Of a stretch of DNA of 7,109 nucleotides, positions 1 to 6,634 are shown in pieces. The position numbers and the translations under genes are program-made. Where the stretch lies: contig JAFMBU010000083.1 of the NCBI GenBank assembly GCA_017858295.1, positions 1 through 7,109 of the forward strand, written 5' to 3'. Position 1 is the stretch's first letter. Each line of letters starts with the position of its first letter. This DNA is from Porticoccaceae bacterium. Its GTDB lineage: Bacteria; Pseudomonadota; Gammaproteobacteria; Pseudomonadales; Porticoccaceae. Below the pieces are notes generated by a model. It made no database searches. It was not told the origin of the DNA and was given only the letters and a program-made list of their open reading frames with translations.

Positions 1-12
1 CAAGGCATAACT

Positions 13-1116
13 ATGAGTCTTGCTAATAAAGTATTAGCCTCTAACAACGATCTTCCCATTCGCAGCGATGAGCCGGTACACAGCGGCAAAGTGCGCTCAG
101 TTTACTGGCTCACTGAAGCTGACAGCCGCCGCCTGATTGCCGACAAAGGCTACGATGTTGCCGCGGATGCGCCCTTGGCGATTATGGTAATCAGCGATCG
201 CATCTCTGCCTTTGAATGTATCTGGAAAGGTGAAGGCGGTATGAACGGTGTGCCCGGTAAAGGCGCCGCGTTGAATGCGATTTCCAATCACTGGTTTAAA
301 CTGTTCCGCGAGCAGGGTCTAGCTGACAGTCATATTCTCGATGTGCCCCACCCGTTGGTGTGGATTGTACAAAAAGCTAAGCCGGTAATGATTGAAGCCA
401 TCTGCCGTCAATATATTACTGGCTCCATGTGGCGCGCCTACAGCAAGGGCGAGCGCAACTTCTGCGGTATCGAACTGCCAGACGGCTTGCACAAAGATCA
501 GCGTCTCCCTGAGTTGCTGATTACCCCTTCTACTAAGGGTATTTTGACTGGTATTCCCGGCGTTCCGGAAGCGGATGACGTAAATGTATCCAGGGCCGAT
601 ATAGAAAATAATTATTCCAGCTTTAAGTTCCGCAACCTTGAAGATATCAATGTCTATGAAAAGCTGCTCAGTGAAGGCTTTAATCTGATTAGCGATTCAC
701 TGGCAGAGATTGGCCAAACTTTTGTCGATACCAAATTTGAATTTGGCTATGTGCGCGACAAGCAGAATAATGAAAAACTGATTTATATGGATGAAGTGGG
801 CACTCCCGATTCGTCGCGTATCTGGGATAGTGCCAGCTATGCCGAGGGCAAGATTGTGGAGAACTCGAAAGAGGGCTTCCGTCAGCTGCTGCTCAATCAT
901 TTCCCTGACCCTGATATTCTGCTGAATAAGAACCGTATGCCTGAGCGCACCGCGCTGGCGGAAGATAACCTGCTGCCGGAGTCCGTATTGATGTCTGTGT
1001 CTGATACCTACACCGGTATTGCGGAAAAGATCACCGGCGAGAAAATCACCCTGCCGGAAGATCCCAAGGCAGAGATTATTGCCATTCTTGCCGAGCAGTA
1101 TGATTTGATCGACTAG
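13..1116 (+). CDS. purC: Phosphoribosylaminoimidazole-succinocarboxamide synthase (SAICAR synthetase), long form
   Basis: This cytosolic enzyme of de novo purine synthesis joins CAIR and L-aspartate, using ATP, to make SAICAR. Seen in the 367-residue product: the N-terminal nucleotide-binding strand SGKVRSVY (residues 24-31), SDRISAFE (61-68), RQYITGSMWRAY (132-143), TPSTKG (171-176), VDTKFEFG (238-245) and the family signature DEVGTPDSSRIW (260-271). The length matches the long PurC known from Vibrio- and Shewanella-type gammaproteobacteria rather than the roughly 237-residue E. coli form; the extra length lies in insertions and a C-terminal extension after about residue 290. The ATG start has an AAGG seven bases upstream (2-5) and begins a typical N-terminus. 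The promoter lies outside the window. The gene is convergent with sdaA and no partner gene follows it. The assignment is secure. Confidence 0.96.
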   Translation: MSLANKVLASNNDLPIRSDEPVHSGKVRSVYWLTEADSRRLIADKGYDVAADAPLAIMVISDRISAFECIWKGEGGMNGVPGKGAALNAISNHWFKLFREQGLADSHILDVPHPLVWIVQKAKPVMIEAICRQYITGSMWRAYSKGERNFCGIELPDGLHKDQRLPELLITPSTKGILTGIPGVPEADDVNVSRADIENNYSSFKFRNLEDINVYEKLLSEGFNLISDSLAEIGQTFVDTKFEFGYVRDKQNNEKLIYMDEVGTPDSSRIWDSASYAEGKIVENSKEGFRQLLLNHFPDPDILLNKNRMPERTALAEDNLLPESVLMSVSDTYTGIAEKITGEKITLPEDPKAEIIAILAEQYDLID

Positions 1117-1140
1117 GCATCAAATGTCAAAGCTTGTTGC

Positions 1141-1168
1141 ACTAACCTGAGGGTCACCTCAGGTTAGT
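1141..1168. terminator. Perfect 12-bp stem-loop between convergent purC and sdaA
   Basis: ACTAACCTGAGG (1141-1152) and CCTCAGGTTAGT (1157-1168) are exact reverse complements around a four-base GTCA loop. The structure lies 24 bases after the purC stop and 15 bases beyond the sdaA stop, so it could end transcripts from both sides. Neither strand carries a U-tract after the stem, so it is not a classical intrinsic terminator. It may be a transcript 3'-end stabiliser, a weak or factor-assisted bidirectional terminator, or a member of a dispersed repeat family. A second TCAGGTT copy at 1178-1184 could compete for the left arm. Confidence 0.6.
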
Positions 1169-1183
1169 AACGTTAGATCAGGT

Positions 1184-2596
1184 TTAACATTCAACAATAT
1201 TGACCGGCACTTCCAACACATGGGTTGCCAATCCACCTCTCGAAGTCTCCTTATAGCGCACATGCATGTCTTGGCCGGTCTTGCGCATGGTTTCAATCAC
1301 CTTATCCAGTGACACGAAGTGAGCACCATCGCCACGCAGAGCTATGCGTGCGGCGTGAATCGCCTTTACCGAACCCATGGCATTGCGCTCAATACAGGGC
1401 ACCTGCACCAGTCCACCAATGGGATCGCAGGTCAGACCCAGATTGTGTTCCATACCAATTTCCGCGGCATTTTCCACCTGAGCTGGGGTACCACCCATCA
1501 CTTCTGCCAGGGCACCGGCGGCCATGGAACAGGCTGAACCCACCTCCCCCTGGCAACCCACTTCGGCACCGCTGATAGAGGCATTCAATTTATACAGCAT
1601 ACCAATGGCCGCAGCTGTAAGTAAAAACCGCACCACTCCATCAGCAGTAGCTGTGGGTACAAAGCGCATATAGTAGTGCAGCACCGCGGGAATAATACCC
1701 GCCGCGCCATTGGTTGGCGCAGTGACCACTCGACCACCAGCGGCGTTTTCTTCATTCACTGCTAAGGCATAGAGAGTGACCCAATCCAACACCGAGAGTG
1801 GATCTGACATGGCAGCCTCAGGACGACTGAGTAACTGCTCGTGTAATTCCTTGGCACGACGTCGCACCTTGAGCCCACCGGGTAAAATACCCCCATTGCT
1901 GATGCCATTGGCAACACAGGACTGCATCACCGACCAGAGGTTTAACAAACCATCGCGCACCTGCTGTTCACTGCGCCAGGTCTTTTCATTTTCCATCATC
2001 AGCTGAGAAATACTCATGCCGTGCTCTTCGCACAACGCCAGCAACTGCTTGCCAGAATCAAAGGGATAGGGAATGGTGCTGCTATCTTCCACTAAAAAAT
2101 CCTGCTCGGCGGCACTCTCATCTACTACAAAACCACCGCCCACGGAAAAGTAGGTCTTGCTGGCAACCACCTCGCCACTGCTATTAAAGGCGGTAAAAAT
2201 CATACCGTTGGAGTGAAATGATAGGGTTTTCTTGCGATGTAACAGCACATCGGTCTGGTCATTGAAACCGATGCGATGACTATCGGACCGGTTAGCTAAC
2301 AGAGTAATGGAGCGCCCCTCTCGAATCGCTGCCACACGCTCGGCGACTGTTGGCACATCCACAGTTTCAGGCTGATCACCCTCGAGACCCAGCAACACTG
2401 CCTTTGCCGTGCCGTGGCCCTTGCCTGTGGCACCCAGGGAACCGTACATCTCCGCCTGCACTCGGGTGACCTCGATCATGCGACCAGTTTCCGCAAGAGC
2501 TTCAACAAATTGCAGCGCCGCGCGCATGGGACCTACGGTGTGAGAGCTGGATGGCCCTATACCAACGGTAAATAAATCAAAGGTGCTAATTGCCAT
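1184..2596 (-). CDS. sdaA: L-serine ammonia-lyase (L-serine dehydratase), single-chain iron-sulfur type
   Basis: This cytosolic enzyme deaminates L-serine to pyruvate and ammonia using an oxygen-sensitive [4Fe-4S] cluster instead of PLP. The 470-residue product opens with the family hallmark VGIGPSSSHTVGPMRAA (11-27), in the beta domain, and continues into the alpha domain with VTAPTNGAAGIIPA (291-304), GCQGEVGSACSMAAG (347-361) and TCDPIGGLVQVPCIERNA (389-406). Cys348, Cys390 and Cys401 have the same spacing (42 and 11) as the cluster ligands Cys343, Cys385 and Cys396 that I recall for the Legionella pneumophila enzyme. The last residue, Cys470, matches the C-terminal cysteine that caps the cluster in that structure. 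The ATG has AAGGA (2608-2612) 11 bases upstream, slightly long, but the N-terminus aligns with E. coli SdaA. It is about 15 residues longer than the E. coli enzyme. It is transcribed alone, divergently from the receptor. The symbol could equally be sdaB or sda; the function is secure. Confidence 0.96.
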   Translation of the reverse strand: MAISTFDLFTVGIGPSSSHTVGPMRAALQFVEALAETGRMIEVTRVQAEMYGSLGATGKGHGTAKAVLLGLEGDQPETVDVPTVAERVAAIREGRSITLLANRSDSHRIGFNDQTDVLLHRKKTLSFHSNGMIFTAFNSSGEVVASKTYFSVGGGFVVDESAAEQDFLVEDSSTIPYPFDSGKQLLALCEEHGMSISQLMMENEKTWRSEQQVRDGLLNLWSVMQSCVANGISNGGILPGGLKVRRRAKELHEQLLSRPEAAMSDPLSVLDWVTLYALAVNEENAAGGRVVTAPTNGAAGIIPAVLHYYMRFVPTATADGVVRFLLTAAAIGMLYKLNASISGAEVGCQGEVGSACSMAAGALAEVMGGTPAQVENAAEIGMEHNLGLTCDPIGGLVQVPCIERNAMGSVKAIHAARIALRGDGAHFVSLDKVIETMRKTGQDMHVRYKETSRGGLATHVLEVPVNIVEC

Positions 2597-2655
2597 GGTG
2601 ACTAATGTCCTTGTGTATCTCTGCCTGCGTTCTCAGTACAGATAAAAGCCCCATA

Positions 2656-2661
2656 ACTATA
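2656..2661 (-). promoter_or_regulatory. Possible sdaA -10 element
   Basis: Read on the minus strand, TATAGT (2661 down to 2656) matches five of six positions of the sigma-70 -10 consensus and would give a leader of about 50 bases before the sdaA ATG. The hexamer 18 bases further upstream is TTCCAT, a poor -35, so the promoter would be weak or activator-dependent. This is pattern matching only. Confidence 0.25.
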
Positions 2662-2869
2662 GACTCAATGGGTGTAGTCATGGAACAAAAAAACCGTCGA
2701 AAATCAGTTAGCAGGTAAGCTCGCGCCTGAGTAAGTAACGGGCAGCATCAAGCCTCTGGCCGTTTTGAGGCCTAAGAAGCATTTACCGGCAAAACAAGTT
2801 GCTATCGAAGCCTATTGCTTTTAGAGTATTCACCGCTTAATAGCGCTAGGTGTCAAAACCAGAGCGTTA

Positions 2870-2899
2870 TTCAGAGATTAAAATTACAAGAAATAAGAT
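2870..2899 (+). promoter_or_regulatory. Possible promoter of the TonB-dependent receptor gene
   Basis: TTCAGA (2870-2875) and TAAGAT (2894-2899), 18 bases apart, each match four of six sigma-70 consensus positions and would give a leader of about 30 bases. Competing candidates are TAAAAT (2879-2884), a better -10 without a good -35, and TTGCTT (2815-2820) with TAATAG (2838-2843) at 17-base spacing. The sequence does not decide between them. Confidence 0.2.
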
Positions 2900-2926
2900 C
2901 ACATGCCTATGTGGCTATTAATAAAA

Positions 2927-2933
2927 AAGGGGA
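2927..2933 (+). promoter_or_regulatory. Ribosome binding site that fixes the receptor start
   Basis: AAGGGGA lies four bases before the ATG at 2938, just after an A-rich run. This site, together with the signal peptide that begins at that ATG, sets the start codon. An in-frame TTG at 2815 would add 41 residues in front of the signal peptide and has no comparable ribosome binding site. Confidence 0.75.
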
Positions 2934-2937
2934 AATC

Positions 2938-5304
2938 ATGAAGCTTATACGTGCACAGAAATCCTGTTTGGCTCTTGCGGTGGCGAGTATTTTTGCCGGC
3001 AGCATGGCGCAAGCAGCAATCGATGAAATAATTGTAACAGCCAACAAACGCGAGCAAACACTCCAAGACATTCCAGTATCGGTCACAGTAACTACTGGCG
3101 ATACTATTTCAAAAGCCGCGATTCAAGACATTATTGACCTGCAGAGCGTTGTGCCTACCTTGCGAGTATCTCAGTTGCAGTCATCAACCAATACTTCCTT
3201 CGCAATTCGTGGTTTTGGTAACGGGTCAAATAACGAAGGTATAGAGCCTTCTGTTGGTGTGTTTATTGATGGTGTCTATCGTTCACGCGCCGGCTCTTCA
3301 ATTTCTGATCTGCCGCGTTTAGAGCGCGTCGAGGTACTTAGCGGCCCGCAGAGCATTCTGTTTGGCAAGAACGCCTCCGCTGGTGTTATCAGTATTGTTA
3401 CGCCTAAGCCCTCTGGTGAGACTGGTGGCTACATCGAAGCCAGTATCGGCAACATGGGGTATAAAAATACTAAAGCGTTATTTGAAAGCGCAATTTCTGA
3501 AGATCTGAGCTTCGATGTATCTGCTAACATGACCCAGCGCGATGGTTACTTTACCAACATTGCTGGCGGCCCCGCCATGAATGAAAGAGAGCGCTGGGGT
3601 GTTCGCGGTCAGGTGTCATGGACACCAACCGACAGAACTGAGGTGCGTATAATTGCCGATTACGACAGCATAGATGAAGTCTGCTGTGGTGTATCAAACT
3701 TGGTTAACGGCCCTACTGGCGGCGCCATTGCGGCTCTTGGCGGTGCGTTAGTTCCCGAGCAACCCTTTGCATATCGCATAGCTGCAGACATTGACCCATT
3801 TAATGAGGTTACAAACAGTGGTATCTCGGCTCAAGTTGATATCGACTATGGCAGTTTTGTCCTAACTTCGATCACTTCTCAACGTCGCAGTGACACCTTT
3901 GAGGCACTTGATATTGACTTTACTAGTGCCCCTTTAACTCAAACCAGTCCAAATGACTTAAATGTCGACACATTCAGTCAGGAATTTCGACTGACCTCAA
4001 CCGGTGATGGCGATTTAAACTGGATGGTTGGTGCCTTTTACTTCGATGAAGATGTGACATATGACTCTGAGGTTATGTGGGGACCACAGGCACGAAACTA
4101 TTTTGATCTGTTGGTTGCTGGTTTGGGCGCTCCAGGTGCTCTTGGTGCCGTTGAAGCTGGGTTTGCATTCCCTGCAGGGACCTTCTTTGCCAATGGTACT
4201 GGAGCGCAAGATAGCTTTAGCCAAGACGACCAATCAACGTCGATATTTGGTCAGTTTGATTTGATGTTAAATGAGCAACTAACCGTAACCGCGGGCTTTA
4301 ACTATACCCAAGCTGAAAAAGAAGTTACGGTCAATCAAGTTAACACCAACGTCTTTGCCTCTCTACCTGCAGCCTTCGTAGGAGCCTTGTCGGCCCTCCA
4401 GTCTTCGCTGCCACCAGTGGTCAATCTTCCAAACTCAATCGAAGACAATACCAGTGATGACAGTGAGACGACCTACACCCTCCGTCTAGCCTATGACTTA
4501 AGCGACAACGTCAATATCTACGGAAGCTATGCCACGGGTTTCAAGGCGAGTTCTTGGAATTTGTCACGGGACTCAGGTCCTAATGCCGCTGACTTAGCAG
4601 CATTACAAGCAGCAGGGTTGACTACCAATGCACCTAATCTGACAGCAGGTTCGCGCTTTGCTAACCCTGAAGAATCAGAGGTCTATGAGTTGGGTCTAAA
4701 GGCAGCGTTTGAACGCGGTTCTTTCAACATGGCACTGTTTGATCAAACGATTAAGGGCTTCCAGTCGTCGATATTTAACGGCACCGGTTTTGAGCTTCGC
4801 AATGCAGGAATGCAATCTACCAAGGGTGTTGAATTCGATCTAGTCTACTACCCAGTCGAGTCACTTAGGTTAGGTCTTGCAGGCACATTGTTGGATCCAC
4901 TCTATGATGAGTTCGTCGGTGGCGGCTTTGAGGGCGCAGATTTGTCAGGTACTAAGCCTGCGGGAATTCATGAAGTGAGCTTATCCTTGTCGGCTCTCTA
5001 TGACTTCCGCCTAGGCAACAATGATGCCTACGCTCGTGCTGATTACCAATATGCAGATGAAGTTATTATCGTCGACAATCTCCCGCCAGCTCTTGAAGCT
5101 ATAGCGACGCGTAAAATTGGCTCTCTTAACTTGAGTGCGGGTATGAACACTCAAAACGGCTTAAACCTGTCTATCTGGGCGCGTAACGTCACTAATGACG
5201 AATATATGACGAGTGGCTTTCCAACGCCAGCGCAGGCAGGAAGCTTCAATATTTATCCAAACCAGCCTCGCACGTTTGGTATAACTGCACGAAAAAGCTT
5301 CTAG
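2938..5304 (+). CDS. TonB-dependent outer membrane receptor, substrate unknown
   Basis: This is a 788-residue outer membrane receptor that would use TonB-ExbBD energy to import a scarce substrate. In order: a signal peptide (1-26, basic MKLIR start, hydrophobic LALAVASIFA, cleavage likely after AQA); a TonB box at DEIIVTA (29-35); a plug domain (about 44-157) with IPVSVTV, FAIRGFG, VGVFIDGVYRSR and LERVEVLSGPQSILFGKNASAG; then a beta-barrel to the C-terminus. YATGFK (531-536) is a typical late barrel strand motif, and the chain ends in Phe788 as outer membrane barrel proteins do. No N-terminal signalling domain is present, so it should not work through a FecI/FecR-type sigma cascade. The only cysteines of the mature chain are the adjacent Cys249-Cys250. 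No siderophore, haem or cobalamin marker is recognisable. It is a single-gene unit, divergent from sdaA and convergent with kbl; no SusD-like or periplasmic partner is adjacent. Confidence 0.93.
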   Translation: MKLIRAQKSCLALAVASIFAGSMAQAAIDEIIVTANKREQTLQDIPVSVTVTTGDTISKAAIQDIIDLQSVVPTLRVSQLQSSTNTSFAIRGFGNGSNNEGIEPSVGVFIDGVYRSRAGSSISDLPRLERVEVLSGPQSILFGKNASAGVISIVTPKPSGETGGYIEASIGNMGYKNTKALFESAISEDLSFDVSANMTQRDGYFTNIAGGPAMNERERWGVRGQVSWTPTDRTEVRIIADYDSIDEVCCGVSNLVNGPTGGAIAALGGALVPEQPFAYRIAADIDPFNEVTNSGISAQVDIDYGSFVLTSITSQRRSDTFEALDIDFTSAPLTQTSPNDLNVDTFSQEFRLTSTGDGDLNWMVGAFYFDEDVTYDSEVMWGPQARNYFDLLVAGLGAPGALGAVEAGFAFPAGTFFANGTGAQDSFSQDDQSTSIFGQFDLMLNEQLTVTAGFNYTQAEKEVTVNQVNTNVFASLPAAFVGALSALQSSLPPVVNLPNSIEDNTSDDSETTYTLRLAYDLSDNVNIYGSYATGFKASSWNLSRDSGPNAADLAALQAAGLTTNAPNLTAGSRFANPEESEVYELGLKAAFERGSFNMALFDQTIKGFQSSIFNGTGFELRNAGMQSTKGVEFDLVYYPVESLRLGLAGTLLDPLYDEFVGGGFEGADLSGTKPAGIHEVSLSLSALYDFRLGNNDAYARADYQYADEVIIVDNLPPALEAIATRKIGSLNLSAGMNTQNGLNLSIWARNVTNDEYMTSGFPTPAQAGSFNIYPNQPRTFGITARKSF

Positions 5305-5315
5305 TTTTTAGAAGC
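5297..5315 (+). other. Hairpin overlapping the receptor stop codon
   Basis: GCTTCTA (5297-5303) and TAGAAGC (5309-5315) are exact reverse complements around a GTTTT loop. The left arm includes the last codons and most of the stop codon. It has no U-tract of its own and is the first of three consecutive inverted repeats after the gene. Confidence 0.45.
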
Positions 5316-5324
5316 GGTCTTATG

Positions 5325-5346
5325 CACAGCCCAGCACAGGGCTGTG
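5325..5346. other. Eight-bp stem-loop between the receptor and kbl
   Basis: CACAGCCC (5325-5332) and GGGCTGTG (5339-5346) pair perfectly around a six-base AGCACA loop. No U-tract follows on either strand. It sits nine bases before the strong terminator and may protect the 3' end of the receptor transcript or help slow polymerase. Confidence 0.5.
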
Positions 5347-5354
5347 TAGCGATT

Positions 5355-5384
5355 AAAAAGGACGGGCTTGCCCGTCCTTTTTTT
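5355..5384. terminator. Bidirectional intrinsic terminator for the receptor gene and kbl
   Basis: A GC-rich stem GGACGGG (5360-5366) and CCCGTCC (5371-5377) closes a CTTG loop and is extended by AAAAA (5355-5359) against a T7 run (5378-5384). On the plus strand this is a textbook intrinsic terminator 50 bases after the receptor stop. On the minus strand the same stem, followed by five T, lies 15 bases after the kbl stop, so it should end both converging transcripts. Confidence 0.92.
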
Positions 5385-5398
5385 GCCTGGGAAAAAGT

Positions 5399-6589
5399 TT
5401 AAATCCCCAGCTCGGTCTTCACTGCCGCAAAAGCCTCCAGGGCCAACTCAAGATCATCTCTGCTATGGGCCGCAGACATCTGGGTGCGAATCCGCGCCTT
5501 ACCATGGGCTACCACTGGGTAGGAAAAAGCCACCACATAGACCCCGTGGGCGAGCATTCTTTCAGCGAACTTGGCCGCCAGTGCCGCATCGTCCAGCATC
5601 ACTGGAACAATCGGATGTTCACCGGGCAGCAAGCGGAACCCTAAGCTCTCCATCCCCTCGCGGAAGAAGTCAGTATTTTTGCTCAGCTGCTGCTGTAGCT
5701 GATTGGATTCAGTCACCAGCTGCAGTGCCTTTATGGCGCCAGCAACCACTGGCGGTGCAACTGTATTAGAGAAAAGATAAGGACGTGAACGCTGACGCAA
5801 CAAGTCCACCACTTCTCGTCGGGCACTGGTAAAACCGCCACTGCCGCCGCCCAGTGCCTTACCGAGAGTGCCGGTAATTATGTCCACCCGATCCATGCAG
5901 CCGCGATATTCGTGAGTGCCGCGACCATTGGCGCCGACAAAGCCGCTGGCATGGCAGTCATCAAAATGCACCAGAGCGTTGTATTTATCCGCCAGATCGC
6001 AGATCTCATCTAATTTGGCGATGGTGCCATCCATGGAGAAGACGCCGTCTGTGGTAATCAGCTTAAAGCGCGCTCCAGCCTTGTCTGCCGCCTGTAGCTG
6101 GCTTTCCAGATCAGCCATATCAGAGTTCCGGTATCTATAGCGCTTAGCCTTACACAGGCGCACACCGTCGATAATGCTGGCGTGATTCAGTTCATCGGAG
6201 ATCACTGCATCCTCGGCCCCGAGCAAGGTTTCAAACAGCCCGGCATTGGCATCGAAACAGGAGGGATAGAGAATGGTCGCTTCAGTGCCAACAAAGGCAC
6301 TGAGGTCATTTTCCAACTGTTTATGAATGGTCTGGGTGCCACAGATAAAGCGCACCGATGCCAGGCCATAGCCCCACTCTTCCAAGCCACGTATAGCTGC
6401 CGCCTTGACCTCAGGATGTTGAGCCAGCCCCAGATAATTGTTGGCACAGAGATTGAGCACTGGCGCGCCACTATTCACTGAGACCCTAGCACCCTGAGGC
6501 GAGGTGATTTGGCGTTCGTTTTTGGTTAAACCGCTGTCTTCAATCTGCTGCAGCTCGGCTTGCAGATGATCTTGAAATTTGCCGTACAT
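5399..6589 (-). CDS. kbl: Glycine C-acetyltransferase (2-amino-3-ketobutyrate CoA ligase)
   Basis: This PLP enzyme of the alpha-oxoamine synthase family catalyses the second step of threonine catabolism: 2-amino-3-ketobutyrate plus CoA gives glycine and acetyl-CoA. The 396-residue product is close to the 398 of E. coli Kbl. Seen: LCANNYLGLAQHP (47-59), SVRFICGTQTIHKQLE (78-93), SDELNHASIIDGVRL (131-145) with His136 expected to stack on the PLP ring, FDDCHASGFVG (209-219) with Asp210 and His213, and ITGTLGKALGG (238-248) with Lys244 as the Schiff-base lysine. These fall at the numbers I recall for E. coli Kbl. The homologues BioF, HemA and SPT share the fold, but the whole-length match and the tdh neighbour favour Kbl. 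The ATG has an AGGA (6596-6599) six bases upstream. It follows tdh by 45 bases with no terminator between, so the two are very likely one operon. Confidence 0.96.
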   Translation of the reverse strand: MYGKFQDHLQAELQQIEDSGLTKNERQITSPQGARVSVNSGAPVLNLCANNYLGLAQHPEVKAAAIRGLEEWGYGLASVRFICGTQTIHKQLENDLSAFVGTEATILYPSCFDANAGLFETLLGAEDAVISDELNHASIIDGVRLCKAKRYRYRNSDMADLESQLQAADKAGARFKLITTDGVFSMDGTIAKLDEICDLADKYNALVHFDDCHASGFVGANGRGTHEYRGCMDRVDIITGTLGKALGGGSGGFTSARREVVDLLRQRSRPYLFSNTVAPPVVAGAIKALQLVTESNQLQQQLSKNTDFFREGMESLGFRLLPGEHPIVPVMLDDAALAAKFAERMLAHGVYVVAFSYPVVAHGKARIRTQMSAAHSRDDLELALEAFAAVKTELGI

Positions 6590-6634
6590 AATTGTTCCTT
6601 TAATCCGTTAATCCTTAGTCAGTTTTGATACCGA

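Larger units (their letters stand above)
2597..2937. other. Divergent intergenic region between sdaA and the TonB-dependent receptor
   Basis: These 341 bases carry no convincing gene. They must hold the promoters of both sdaA and the receptor gene, because the two are transcribed away from each other. Visible elements are an A7 run (2687-2693), a GCCTC/GAGGC inverted repeat (2752-2756 with 2767-2771) that overlaps an alternative GGCC/GGCC pairing (2758-2761 with 2769-2772), an 8-bp palindrome TAGCGCTA (2841-2848), and an AT-rich stretch from about 2865 to the receptor start. I found no recognisable riboswitch core (glycine, cobalamin or TPP). The leader on the receptor side could be 30 to 250 bases, depending on the promoter used. 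Confidence 0.6.

Noticed and set aside
1225..2006. Open frames on the plus strand inside sdaA
   Set aside because: They overlap a full-length, strongly recognised gene on the other strand, and their translations look like no protein family (many Pro, His, Arg and Cys).
2841..2848. TAGCGCTA palindrome as a regulator operator
   Set aside because: Eight bases of symmetry is short and common by chance, and it matches no operator I can name.
2815..2937. N-terminal extension of the receptor from an in-frame TTG
   Set aside because: It would place 41 polar residues before a clear signal peptide and lacks a good ribosome binding site, while the ATG at 2938 has AAGGGGA at suitable spacing.
2597..2937. 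Glycine riboswitch or similar metabolite sensor upstream of sdaA or the receptor
   Set aside because: Amino-acid context made it worth looking for, but no conserved aptamer core could be found on either strand by eye.
4015..4264. Two short open frames, one per strand, inside the receptor gene
   Set aside because: They lie wholly within the barrel coding region, lack family resemblance, and are expected by chance in a long gene.
5368..6481. Open frames on the plus strand, and a second minus-strand frame, over kbl and its terminator
   Set aside because: One begins inside the terminator stem, and all overlap the intact kbl gene with low-complexity or unrecognisable translations.
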